From NCBI RefSeq assembly GCF_963583255.1, contig NC_084809.1, positions 1,431,001 through 1,495,000 on the forward strand: 64,000 nucleotides of DNA, written 5' to 3'. This stretch comes from Pyrus communis. Lineage: Eukaryota > Streptophyta > Magnoliopsida > Rosales > Rosaceae. Numbering within the stretch: position 1 is the first letter of the stretch; the number at the start of each line of letters is the position of its first letter. This document shows positions 35,108 through 47,373 of the stretch, in pieces. The notes beneath the pieces are model-generated. The model was not told the origin of the DNA and did not search any database. It worked only from the letters and a program-made list of their open reading frames with translations. Made by a program: the position numbers and the translations under genes.

Positions 35108-36906
35108 GCCACCAATAGTTCCAGTTTCCAAGTGCAGAAACCAAATCACTTGTTTGCCTACAAATATTCCAGCGAAAAAACCTATAATTACTTTCCCAGA
35201 AAGACAAAAAGAAAAATGAAAATAATCAGAACGGACAATCATCTCCATTTAAGAGAAAATACGATTGAGACACAAAAAAACATTTGAGGTGCCCAAACAC
35301 CGAAATCCTTTCACCATAACCGTATCAACATAATACACATAGTGCAATCAACATACACGCGCCAACGCAAATTTATAAGCTACTTAACCGCCACCCTGAA
35401 ATAATTGAACTTTTCTACACAAGAATTGCATTCAATTTCAGTACTTCATCTTCACTAATTATCTAAAAAAGAACGATGATCGTCGAACCACTTAAATCAA
35501 CATTCTAATGAAATGCTTGATGCCCAAAGCAATGAGTAATATACCGAAAACCCAAATAGTAATCACCAACCAATACCTAAATACAATTTTATAGACATTG
35601 GTAGGTGCTACCAAATTAAACTCCTAAAATCCATAGGCTTTCACAATTACATAAAAAACGATAAGTAATCAAATACAACCAACAGAATTAAACCTTACGA
35701 ATTTGATTTGGCGATCATAATTTTAGGTTTAGAACGAACAGCAAAATAAAATCAAACAATTAAGCATAAAATCTTACAGATTGTTCCACAAGATTCGAGC
35801 AACAAATGCCTCCTGAAGCTTCACGCATGGGGATTGGTTCAGCTACGATACGCAGCGCGAAGCAATCCGCCGAGGGCATGGATGCAAATTTACGGAAGAT
35901 ACATAGCTGCAGAGGGAAGGGGGTGAGGGGCAAGGATCGTAAAAAGTGGTAATCGAGGGGGGTTTATCCAAGTGGGGGAGAGAGAGAGAGAGAGGGGTTT
36001 TGCGACTGTGACTTGTTTGGGGGTTTGGAGAGCTTGTGCGGAGCAAAACAGGATTTCTGAGAGAGACGACGCTGTGCCAAAATTTGGAATACATGAAATA
36101 GTGTGGGGACGAAAAATAGAGCTGCAAAATTGCAATTTTCTACTATATCTTTTGTAAAATTATGAAAGTGTCTCAAAAGATTTTATTTTTTACAAACAAG
36201 CCACAATACGCCACACCTAATAAGTATCAAAGCATCAAACTTTCTTTAACAACCGGTATCTCAATGCATTAAGAGCATTCAATTTGCACCTAAAATCTCG
36301 AATTCAAATCCACCTCTCAAATAAATAGTATCAGACTTACTACAGACATATTTCGTTATTGCATCCCTAAAAATGAACATAATACCTTCGTTAACTAGGT
36401 CAAGACCAGATAATGCCAAACCAACCGTTCATACGGAAGACTATTGTTTTCATTCAATTTTTTATACAAGTTCAGAAGGGATTCTTTCTTTATTAATGGC
36501 ACCTTAATACATCCATTTCCACGTCGAAGTTAGGTCAATTGACCAGAACACTATGCGCTTCCTTCCAATCGGGATTAGACCAGTTGACCAGGACGCTGAG
36601 CCTTCGTTCCAATCGAGTTCGACCCCTTCTAATATATTAGAATAGTTACGCATACCAATTGTCAAGTAAGATGAAAATTACAAAAAAGAAAATGTACAAT
36701 GAGTAAAGAAGTGGTATAACACAACATACCGCTTCCACTTATTACGAGTAAATACACAAATGATAGGTAGAGAGATCGAGCAAGAGAAATGAAATACAAG
36801 AGAAAAAGCAAAGCACATAAAGGGGTGTAATCTCCTAAGTTCCAAGCGATAGATGATCTAGAAACAAGTGATACTTCATGTACATCAGTCCGAAACCCAC
36901 ACCATA
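35108..36906. other. 5' leader and promoter of the CCCH gene; FLOE gene 3' side
   Basis: A probable 5'-UTR intron spans roughly 35163 to 35780, with the leader and transcription start around 35800-36050 (CT/GA-rich at 35977-35994). Beyond about 36200 is intergenic sequence, then the 3' UTR of the FLOE-like gene up to 36906. ORFs here are short and unsupported. Confidence 0.45.
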
Positions 36907-39719
36907 CTATCGGCCATACCAACCCCGGGGCGGCTGAACATCCCCGTCATTCATCAACTTATCTAGCACCACATTGAGGTCAACTGACTGGCCGCTGTCT
37001 GTCAGCTTCCGAACTGCGGCCCTGACTTGGTCTCTGGAGAAGCCCATAGTTGCCACTTGGTCAATCACATCATCAATGGGTGCTCTGCTTCCACTACCGG
37101 ATGAAGGTGAACTGCCACCCGGCCCAGATGGAGTAGGATTGGCATGTGGTAGCACCCTAGCAGTTGGGAGCTGTGGGTAACCACTGCCTCCACTTTGAGT
37201 TGTAGTAGCAGAAGAGTGATGTTGGGGTTTCATTGAGGAGCTGCCGCCATATTGAGAAGGTGGTCCACCGTATTGGTATGATTCACCAAGCCCAGATGGA
37301 GGGTTATACCCGGAAGGATACCCTGAACTGGGTCTGCTAGAAGGTGGCTCATATACATTTGCAGCTGGACTGTAATACTGTTGGGGTGGGGGAAGACTGC
37401 TGGGCGTATGAGAAGGTGGCTGCCGAAGACCAGGTGGGTAGTTCTGGGAAGGAATATAAGGCGACTCTTCAGGGTGGTGGCCTAGTGTAGGCTGGATCTG
37501 AGAGGGATTAACAGGGGCAAGCGAAGGGTGCTGTTGAGGCAGCTGAGGTGGTGGCTGGGAATACTGTGGTTGAGTGGTAGGTTGAAATTGTTGATGTGGT
37601 GGCACTGGAGGAGGCGGAACTGGCTGCTGGCCTGGAGGTAATTGGTATTGCTGATTTGGAGCTTCTTGAGTTTGACCAGGGGCTGGGAAATAAGGGTCTC
37701 GCTGAGGAACGGGAGGGATCTGGTTCTGAGAGAACTGATTTGGATGTTGAACTGTATGTGGTACACTTTGGGGCATAGGTTGGGGAGGAGCATTTGGATG
37801 AGAGACAGCAGGAAGTGAGGGAGGAAGATTCACAGGGGGATGAATTTGTTGGTGAGAATGTTGAGGAGTAGAGGCGGCTGTCTGCCCAGAATCCACATGT
37901 CCAGCATTCTGAGGTTCCGGTTGAGGGTCTACCTTGGCATTGGATAATTGTATCCTTGCAAGATTCAGTTGAGCCTCTACTATTTCTTGCTTATCCTTCA
38001 TATCCTTAACACCTGTTTGCACCTGTGTGTGTTGTTGACAAAAACCAAAGGGAGAAGCATGTTCAACAAAGCAGCATGAACACATTGGCCAACAACAAAG
38101 AAACATAAACATATAGGGCTAGTAAAAAAATATACTTCCGTCCGGTTTTCATGCTAAATCAACCAAAAACAATAAACCTTACTAGCTAGATCTTTCTGTA
38201 ATCATACTTGGAGTAATCTTGTCGGGGTAAACATGTTTCCCAAAACTACCAACTTAAATGCCTAAAAGGGGATAAGTAGACATGAATTGGCCGTGTAGCA
38301 CACAGACAAAACTTAAGAACAAATGCTGGTCAGATGAATAGATGAACTACTCCAAGATGAAAAGAAGACCAAATGCAACCAAGATGTAAAGTGCACACCA
38401 AAAAAGAAGGGTAAAGAGGCAACATACATCTCTAAGAATACCCTCCAACTGTCGCATCTTTCCATCAGCATTCCCATGATTGTTTCCAACAGAGATCTTC
38501 AAATCATCGACAGAATTCTCAAGATTGCGGGTTCTGCTCTCTAGTTGTGTTAGTCGTGCACTAACACCTTCCAACACATGTAGCAAATTATCAGTATGCT
38601 TCTTCATGGTCTGGTCAATCTCTGACACAATTGCGGCATTGTGGTCCTTCTCTAAAATAAGTTTTCCAGGTTCCAGGGAATCCATTGAACCATAATTCTG
38701 TAGAAAACAAGGAAAGAGTATCACCATGTAAATGTAAATAAACCACACGATAAAACCCACATACAGTTATCGCTCATATATCCCTTTCCAATTGTATACA
38801 ACAAGGATAAAAGCCCATCATGGTCGACAACACATTAATGCTTCTCATAACATCATCTACAACCGATCTACTCCTAAATAATACATAACATAAATCGAAA
38901 CAAGATCAATCAAAAAGCCGCCATGCTAGGACAGGCTCCGCCCATGGGAAAATTCGGTATAATCCCTCCATTAACAACAAACCCAAAATTTCAAAATGCT
39001 AACAACAAACAAAACTATACAAAATCTCACTACAGAAAGAAATTAAACGTATATGTTGATGCATGTATTGACTGCCTACTTATGAAATTGTTCTTACTCA
39101 ACTGACGGGTCATTCAATTCCCCAAGCAATCTAATGTAGCTTTACAGAAAAATTGCAGATTCAATTAGATCAATAGTTCTTGATATCATCATATAATCTA
39201 TTGGACTTCCAACTTTAAAAGTTAAATTCAAGTCCAAGTGAAAATCGAAGAACCAGAAAAGGCTCCGCGATTCCGATTCACTTCCGATCACTATGACGAG
39301 TTTACACGCAAATGCAACCATGAAATTAAGCAGTTAATGGAAGAAATTATTACCCTGATTGGAGATGCAGTTTTCGACTTGGACTCGCCGGAGTTCCAAG
39401 CCCTAGTCGCTCCTCCTCCTCCGAGATTGGGCGCAGCATCTAAACTCCGCGACGGCGAAGAAGCACCGACGACGGGGCGAATCGGCTGGAAATCGTAGCT
39501 GGGAAGCATCTCCTGATACTCCTTCTTGGAGATCCCATTTCCATGGCCGGCACCGCCGACCTGATGCTCTTCTTCTCCTCCGCCGTCTTTGCGGTGGCTG
39601 TTGTTAGCGTTGGTGTTCATCTTGATCAGGTCGATGAAGTCGTCGCTGTGATGCTGCTGCTGCGTCGAGCCCTGCGACAGATCCATTATCTGCTTGTCCA
39701 TAAACGACGTCGTGTTCAT
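36907..39719 (-). CDS. FLOE2: FLOE-family protein (DUF1421), prion-like with UBA-like end
   Basis: Three exons in phase encode 583 aa: 39354-39719, 38428-38697, 36907-38022. FLOE proteins are phase-separating factors; FLOE1 is the known hydration sensor of seeds. The N-terminal exon is Asp/Ser- and Gln/His-rich with a Gly cluster. Residues 123-230 form a coiled coil (LLHVLEGVSARLTQLESRTR). Residues ~235-525 are extremely Pro/Gln-rich with PQYSQPPPQLPQQ-type and Tyr-Gly (SYQYGGPPSQYGG) patches. The C-terminal ~50 residues (IDDVIDQVATMGFSRDQVR) are the UBA-like DUF1421 helix bundle. The closest Arabidopsis gene by context is AT5G14540 (FLOE2), beside the APRF1 and PES genes. Family assignment is firm; the paralog number rests on synteny recalled from memory. 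Confidence 0.88.
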
Positions 39720-39889
39720 CGAGGAAATCCAACCGCGGGCCGAGATTTTGGATGCTCCTTCTCGGGTTTTGGGGAATTGATATTATATTGATGTTCGACG
39801 AAGTTATGAATTAAAATTGCTTCGTTGCGACGTAAAAGCCGAATTATATAGGACTTTGGATATCTTAATTGTATTTATTTATTTATTTA

Positions 39890-40161
39890 TGTTGCAATCA
39901 TATTTAGAATAAAATGTGATTGTGTAAATTCTAATATGTATATATGAATATATCTTATATTCATATTAGGAGTTGATTACATATTAAGAGTTGTAATTCT
40001 AAAAATGTAAGGTTTTTGACTATCGTACTAGTATAAATAAAGGCACAATGAGATGATACAAAACATATCTCACAATTAAATCATTATCTCCTCTCTCTAG
40101 TTGTCGTGGACCCCTTCTCTCTCTAATCTCTTAGATAGTTCAATCAAATAGGCCTACAACA
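39890..40161 (+). repeat. 5' long terminal repeat of the Copia-like element
   Basis: It begins TGTTGCAATCATATTT and ends GGCCTACAACA, with the TG...CA termini of an LTR. Inside are ACTAGTATAAATAAAGG (TATA region, 40028-40044) and a CT-rich leader. The next bases, TGTTATCAGCA, resemble the initiator-Met tRNA primer-binding site TGGTATCAGAGC. The last ~155 bp are about 85% identical to 48920-49077 by eye. Confidence 0.75.
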
Positions 40162-40188
40162 TGTTATCAGCATACTCTTACCAGAAGC

Positions 40189-40548
40189 TGAGAAATTGAC
40201 GGATTGTATGAGGAGGATATCTTCCACAAAATTCAAAGGCTTATCTTAGTTTTCTGCTAATCATGTACGCTTAATATAAAGGAAGATATTTAAAACGTCC
40301 ACTAAAACTAAGGAATTGACGGATCATAGAAGGATGCTATCTTCTACAAAATTCAAAGGCTTGCCTTGGTTTTCTGCTAATCAGGTATGTTTAAAATAAA
40401 TGAAGATATTTGAAACGTCCACAAAAGCTAAAGAATTGACGAATCGTAGGAGGAGGCTATATTACACAAAATTGAAAGGCTTACCTTGGTTTTCTGCTAA
40501 TCAAATACGCTTAAAATAAAGGAAGATATTTGAAACGTCCACAAAGCA
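40189..40548 (+). repeat. Three tandem 120-bp repeats downstream of the LTR
   Basis: ATTGAC starts at 40195, 40315 and 40435, exactly 120 bp apart. Each unit then carries GGAGGAGGCTATCTTC-like sequence, CACAAAATTCAAAGGCTTAC, TTGGTTTTCTGCTAATCA and GAAGATATTTGAAACGTCCA with small differences. They occupy the untranslated leader of the element. Confidence 0.9.
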
Positions 40549-41689
40549 TGAAAACATTCCTCATGATGCATGAACCCCTCTATGTTTATATTTTCCTTAC
40601 AATTTATATATTGTATATGTTTATATATTTGTCAATATATATATATATATATTTGTTTCATGCATTACGCAATTATATTTGCTATGTGGAATTGTGAGTC
40701 AAAGCATATAAAAAAAATTACAAGCAATTTTAGGTTTTTTTAAAAAACCCTAACATGTCGGAAAAAAAATCTGGGTTGATTAGCCCTATTGCTTACAGCC
40801 CTCGGTCCAAACCCCTGAGTCCAACACGGCCTAACCTATTTGATGGGCCCTTGGCTTGCTGGGCTTGACCCTCCCAACCTACGTGTCGCAAAGCCAACGT
40901 AGTAGGTTAGGCTTCTTTTGCCCCAAACCCAACCCATGGACAACTGTTGCTAGCCCTAACACTTACCCTCCCTCATTCGCCCCAAACCAGAAAACTAGTT
41001 GCGGCTGGGGTTTCTCTCGCGCCCGTATGCCTCTGGGCTACCCATGCACTATGGTTTAGGCTCAATCACACTAGCGGCTTGCTGCTAGGCTCCTGTCACT
41101 CGGGCCGTGGGCTATTATGGCAACCACACTCGAGCCCTTTGCTCACGGCACCGAGCCTAATTTTGGGTTATGGTATTTTCGACCCAACGTTATAATTTTA
41201 ACATTATTTTGCTTCTACAGTCGACCATGTATGGCCCGATTTATTGAATTAATTAAAAGTGACCTGCAGTCCATTAATCTGATAATGAATCCAAAATTAT
41301 TGACCTAAATATCACTTTTGGACATTAACGATTCAATAATTTATTTTTATACTTTGAATCGTTGACATACTTTTGTAGTAACAAATCTCTCACACTTAAG
41401 TTCCTGAAGAACCTCAAATCCACTACACTTAAATTAGTATATTGCATTCTGTCTTTCTTGTAGGAACCTCTCCTTATGAACTAATTGTTCATAAAAATTA
41501 AATTGAACCTGTAGTTTCAAATTTAGTGCTTTTGAAACCCGAAGTTTTCATTCAAACCATACCACATGAAACCTGTAGTTTTCATGCATAAATTAAACCA
41601 ATACATGTTTATAGAACCTGTATGTTTTACGATATATGTCTATGGTTTACCATATGACTAATCACTTTTTTTCCCTCTGTTTTAGGGAC

Positions 41690-43640
41690 ATGTCGAACTT
41701 GAACAAGCTCGATTTCACCGCTCTAGAAGTCTCCGGAAGAAACTATCTGAAGTGGGTTCAAGACGTAAGGCTTCATCTAACTGCAAAAGGTATTAGAGCC
41801 ACCATCGAGGCACCCGCTGACAACAAACCTGTCGACGAAACTCAAAAGGCTAATGCAATGATCTTCATTCAAAGACACATCCATGATGCACTGCAGACCG
41901 AATACCTCGGTTTAAGAGGATCCACGCACCCTCTGGCTTGCTCTGGCTGACTGTTTCGATTACTAGAAAGACATTTACTTGTCTGAAGCAAGACATGACT
42001 GGCAGTATCTTCTCTTCCAAGACTTTAAATCCGTGAATAAGTACAACTCTAAAGTTTGTAGAATCTGTTCACTGCTGAAATTCTGTAAAGTGGAACTAAC
42101 CGAATCAAATCTCCTGGAGAAGACCTATTCGACATTCATGCCACCAATATTATCCTGCAGCAACAATATAGGGTACATAAATTCACCAAATTTTCAGATT
42201 TGATCTCTATTTTACTTATCGCTGAAAAGCAAAACCAACTTTTGATGAAGAATTATCAAGCTCGACCTACTGGTTCGAACGTTGGGCCTGAAACGCATGC
42301 GACCAATTCTAGCATCCACAAATAACAAAAGAACCATCCTGGCTGTGGCAATGGGCAGCAAGCCCAACCATGGGCCCAAGGTCAACAGAGTGCTGCACCT
42401 AAGGAAGGAAATGTGACCCAACAGCATCCACCACTTGACCCTAAGGCCCCAAACTTTAAGAACAAGGGAAAGCTTCCGTTCAGTTAGCTTCTACTGAAAT
42501 GGATATGTGCTATCGATGTGGATCAAGGGATCATTGGTCACATGTATGCCGAGTCTCCCATAAGGCTATTGCCAAGTATCATTCCCATCGTGAGTCTAAC
42601 TTTGCACTTGTGGATCATCTGGAAGATGCTACTACATCAATGGAGATATCGGATTTTAAGGAGGCGTCAACTCCTATGGATGAATAAATTAGACATATTT
42701 TTAGGGTGTTTACCCCTAGTGGCAGAACCTACTAGGAGTGGCCGGCCCCTTCCCCTTATTTTTCTAGGTCTATGGTTTAATTTTGAACAATTTTTCTAAG
42801 TTTTTGGAATAATTTGTTTGGTTTTGGTTTGTTTTAAATTATGGATTGTTACGTGATGGATATTATTTCTCGAATTGCTTAATTGAATGAATGGAATTAT
42901 ATTTATGCATATGACCAATTCAATCAATTTATTTCTAGGCATGTCTAGTGGGGAAGTTAGTTGTCTGGGAGATAATGCAACCACGCACACCATATTACGT
43001 GAACAACATTATTTTACTAACTTAATACCTAAGAAAGGTCATTTGACAACTCTCTCAGCCCCGTCCAACCTGATTGAAGGATACGAAAAGGCATGTATCA
43101 TGTTGTCCAATGGTATTACTTAACCATTAAGGAGACACTCTATTCTCCACGTTCCTGAAGAACGTTGCTGAGTTTTAGAGATATTCGAGATAATCAATAT
43201 CATATTGAAACTACTGAAGATAATGGTTCTGAATTTCTTTGTATCGCTTCGTACAAATATGGCCAGAAGCGTATTCACGAGAAGTTGGAATGTCTCCCGA
43301 GTGGGTTGTACATCACAACCATTCGCGGCATAAAAGCCCACAATGTGGCCGGCCTTATGCCTGAGTTCCAAGACACTTTGTTGCTTTGGCATGACCATTT
43401 GGGACATCATGGACGTGACATGATGCGCCGTATCCTCAAATCATCACATGGGCATCAGTTACCTCTCTATATTGGATTCTCGCCGTGCAAAGCATGTTCT
43501 ATATGGAAGTTGAATACTCAACCCTCACATACAAAGATTATTCACGACCCCCCCTAAATTTCTTTAGATGATTCAAGGGGACATTTGTGGACCTATTCAA
43601 CTAACATGCGGACCATTTCGATACTTTATAGTGTTGGTTG
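41690..43640 (+). pseudogene. Broken Copia gag-pol (gag, zinc knuckle, protease, pre-integrase)
   Basis: Gag starts MSNLNKLDFTALEVSGRNYL (41690) and keeps the UBN2-type gag fold motifs, but runs into a stop at 41948; the reading then continues in other frames (ARHDWQYLLFQDFKSVNKYN near 41985). A zinc knuckle C-x2-C-x4-H-x4-C sits at about 42508-42549. A protease-like DNATTHTILR follows at 42970, with Asn where the active-site Ser/Thr belongs. The GAG-pre-integrase domain (LLLWHDHLGHHGRDMMRRIL, near 43380) and the first integrase residues (GDICGPIQ) end at about 43640. Multiple stops and frameshifts show it is dead; RT and RNase H are absent. Confidence 0.85.
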
Positions 43641-44859
43641 ACACAATAATGCTACAATTTAGCAATAATTATCTACAATTTAAAATATTTTCTTTCCAAA
43701 ATAGTTTAAAATATTTTTAAATCCCCCAAAATCAAACGTATCCAAACAAAATTTTCTCTTAGTATGTTAAGAGAAAATAGGATTGGAAATAATACAAATG
43801 TACCAATACACAATGTGTACAAAATAAAATGTACCAATATTAACAATATGTATCAAATCAAACGTACCAAAATTGCAAATAAATGTACAAATTAATGATT
43901 TTTGCAAATTCAAACATACTCGCAAATAATATATAAGTAATGTATTGTACCTAATAATAATTCGTCAACAACTATACTTAAAAAAACAGCAAAAAAAAAA
44001 ATTGAAAAAATTACACCGAGCTTTTATGTTGATCACCAACTATTTGAAAAAGAAAAAACCATTTGGAAAAACAAATAATATTAAATGTTTGCATAAAGAA
44101 AAATAAAATAAAAACTGTGATCGAAAAAAAACATATTTGGAAGAAGAGAAAATATAATTTAATTACTAATATCTCCACTAAATAAGAAAAAGTAAATCAT
44201 GCATATAAAAAAGATAAATTCAAATTTTATTTTAATTTAAAAAAATAGAAATGACTATAGGTCAAAGTACTTTAATCAAAGTTTAAAAAGGCATAGATGT
44301 TTAATTTAAATGACATAGAAAAACTGTAGGGGGATTCTAATTTCCCCCTTTTTATATTATATTTTTATTGTTTTTCTCCACTGGTGTCTGTGTGCACCCC
44401 AAGACACCATTTGGCATCAATGTAACTATCTCCTACAATGCCACCTATCACTTTACTTACAAGTAATTTCCGTTTCTGTGGTGCAATTGGCCCAGAAAAT
44501 AAAAGGAGTTTCATGTCAGGCACATTTATGCTTGCATACTTTTCTTGTTGAGTATTATCTGAAGTTAGACAACTAATAATCTTTATACCTCAACACTAGA
44601 CCACCACCTGGACTGCTGCTAACATTTTAAAATTACTACTTTTATGCATACAACATTAGTATGATTACTATTGAGATTTGATCATGTGACCATTGGATGA
44701 GATTTCAAATTCGATTTGATCAAAATTTGTAGTTTAATTGCTTATAATTTGTCCATTTGTTGCGAGTCATAACTTAAAAGGTTTATGACTGTAACCATAA
44801 TTTTTTCATTTATTTTTTTAGCAACAAGAATTCGATGATGCCTCGGATTGAGGCAATAA
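43641..44859. other. AT-rich non-coding stretch within the element
   Basis: Very AT-rich sequence with repeated ATGTACCAAT words (about 43795-43890) and A-runs up to ~44380, then mixed sequence with no recognisable ORF. It directly follows the truncated integrase and may be a separate insertion. Confidence 0.4.
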
Positions 44860-45296
44860 GGTTGGACAAGAACGTGTAGTGGATTATATTGATCAATTTA
44901 CAACTTATGAGGATATTCAAAGGAAAAGATGTGTGTTAATTACTTTTAGCATTTTACTTCTAAATAAATATGTGTTACATACATATATTCAAAGGAAAAG
45001 ATGTGTTGATTAGATGGGTTCATGAATAAGGAAAGCAGAATAATGTGATAATTGTTATTATAAGATCTGATTTAGGAGGTGAAGGTAAGATTGTGAGTCA
45101 CCCTCAACTAACACTTGCTTGTGAAAGAAACAGTACATATCCGCCATACAAGTGTGTTTTAGCATATGGTCAAAGGTTAGATGAGATTGGTTACACACAA
45201 AAAACAATCTAGGAGTTCTTGTACAAAAAAAATGTGGATGTCCATTCTTGTTGAAAGGTGTGAATATTGGCGATGAGAACGATTGGAAGGTGTGGA
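44860..45296 (+). pseudogene. MULE transposase N-terminal fragment
   Basis: Plus-strand reading gives QFTTYEDI, then GKDVLIRWVHE-stop-GKQNN, VIIVIIRSDLGGEGK, LACERNSTYPPYKC and KCGCPFLLKGVNIGDENDWK. This is the FAR1-like DNA-binding N-terminus of plant Mutator-type transposases (RSD.GG, CERSG.Y, CGCPF landmarks). In-frame stops and a ~70-bp insertion bracketed by a repeated ATTCAAAGGAAAAGATGTGT break it. It ends abruptly at about 45296, abutting the TIR-NBS fragment on the other strand. Confidence 0.75.
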
Positions 45297-46961
45297 CATT
45301 TTATCCACCTTTTGTATAGTCATCACCTGTTCATCTCTTGTTGTTATAATAATCTTGCTGCCCGGACCAAACGATTCATGTTCTATCGTCAATTCTTCTA
45401 ATTGGTCCGCATCATCTATGTCATCAACTAGGACAAGTACCTTCATGCTTCCAAGTCTTTTCTCTATCTCCTTGGTCCCTTTAACAACACTGCTTACCTT
45501 GATGTCAGGCTGTTTCAAAATATCTCGAAGAAGTTGTTCTTGCATAGCATCCATATTTTTCTTTTTACTCCTCACCTCTTCAAGGTAACATTGACCATTG
45601 AAACTATGCGGATATTTGTTACAAATGGCTCTCGCAAATGTTGTTTTACCTATACCATCCATACCAGAAATTCCAATTATTTGAACATTAAGTGAACCTC
45701 CAACATCTAACTCCAACATCTAAGTGTTGAGTATTGAAGTCTTGCACTTGAAAAGCTATTCCAATTGAGCGCTTGGCTTCTTTTGAGTTTGTGATTTTCA
45801 GTAGTCCCTTGATGTCTCCAATAATTTTCTCGATAAACAATCCTTCACGTCTGACAATTAAAATTCAAAATTATATAGAAGTAAGATTCATCATGCAACT
45901 GCCAGATTTATATGAACTAAATGCCTCATTCATCATAATTAGATATTTTGATATCGAAAACGTTTGGAATAAATTAGATTTGAACGAGGTGAATAGTTAA
46001 GCTCAATTCAACCATGCTTCTGAAATGCATTATGACCGTATAATTAGACATGCTTAATTAGATTGCTCCTGGTGACAAAATGTAAAGGATTCGCCCTTCA
46101 CGCATTACCATCAAATCAAGCATGTGACATATGTTTCCCATGCTTCATTTTAATGAAAATTCTCATACAATTAGGCATAAATGATCCATATTTCACCTTT
46201 TGTTAAATTCAGATACCAATACTCAACGTTTTTTTTATTTTTTCCTAAAGACGTATAAAGTCAAAGTCTGATTATAATCTCCTTATTTTTGGTGGATTAG
46301 TGAGTCTTAGAAGCTAATGCAAGATGTTGGGTATTAAATTGAGAGGAAGAATATAAAAAAAAAAAAAATTTAAAGTAAACAAAAAGTAGTACCCGTCTGC
46401 AGTGGTTTTGAGATTCCGGCCACTCAAATCTGCAGAAGCCTTAAGGTCCTTTCTCCACTGCTTGACTTCATTTGGATCTTCATTCCTTTTGTGCTTCTGA
46501 AATGCTTTCGAAAAACTACCATTCTGTTTCCTGACTTGAGAAGGTTCAACGTTGTAGAATATTGGATAGACTATTTTCCCCTTTTGAACTTCTCGGCACC
46601 TCATGATCTTTGACAGCTCCCTCAGGCACCATCGGGACTCCGCGTACCTCTTCGAGAAGATGACGACGGCGATCCTCGACTCTTCGATTTCTCGGTAAAG
46701 TTCACTCTGTATATTTTTTCCCATTCTGAGCTGGTAGTCTATAAACGTGTTGATTCCGGCATTGCGTAACGCAATGGAGAGGTGGTCTGTGAAGGTATTG
46801 CGTGTGTCGTCGCCTCTAAAGCTCAGGAACACCTCGTACTTCCAGCTTTTTGAGCGCCTCGAGGGAGACGAAGGGGAGGCAGCGGCTCGATGGGCAAAGT
46901 TGTTAATACCCATTGTAGCCCTTTGAACGCCGGCTCGATGGGCGGAGTTGCTGGTACCCAT
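45297..46961 (-). pseudogene. Truncated, frameshifted TIR-NBS resistance-gene fragment
   Basis: Exon 1 (46393-46961) encodes a complete TIR domain: KYEVFLSFRGDDTRNTF, then SRWCLREL with the conserved catalytic Glu. Its N-terminus contains a duplicated MG..N.AHRA unit. Exon 2 starts at 45850 and encodes the NB-ARC start with a P-loop GMDGIGKTTFA, kinase-2 VLVLVDDID and RNBS-B GSKIIITTRDEQ. A perfect 13-bp tandem duplication (45698-45710 and 45711-45723) shifts the frame before the P-loop. Similarity stops at about VDKM (45297), before GLPLA, MHD and LRRs. Intact family members are intracellular immune receptors; this copy cannot encode one. Confidence 0.88.
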
Positions 46962-47373
46962 TGCAGCCTGTAGAAGAGCAGCTTGACTTTCAAATACCTA
47001 AAGTCAAGTCTTTCCCAATATTAGACTGTGTAGCGGCCTTTTAAAATTTTTTGCATTGGCCAATGACGTCACTGAGTACGCGTTATTGCTATTCCTCCCA
47101 TAGTTTAATTTGTATAAATGTTACTATCAAATTTTAGAAAACAAATTTGTATAAATGCTTTATGAATTATGATGCAATTTCCTTTTTTGTATTTTTTGAG
47201 AAAACTGTAGCCCAACTTTGACCAGTTTCACGAGGTTACTGTATTTTAACGATGATTTATATGATAAATTAAAGAAAAAAAAAGTATGTAAGTTCATATG
47301 ACATTTAAAAAAAAAAAAAATCATGTTCTCAATTGTAGAACATAACTCTAACCACTTATTGCTGAAACACGTT

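Noticed and set aside
37596..37778. Plus-strand ORF over the FLOE gene
   Set aside because: Antisense of the P/Q-rich coding region; composition is forced by the other strand.
40189..40548. Possible CRISPR-like array
   Set aside because: It is a tandem 120-bp repeat with no unique spacers, in a plant retroelement leader.
45177..45296. C-terminal tail of the NBS ORF as real protein
   Set aside because: This part is antisense to the MULE transposase fragment and has no NB-ARC similarity.
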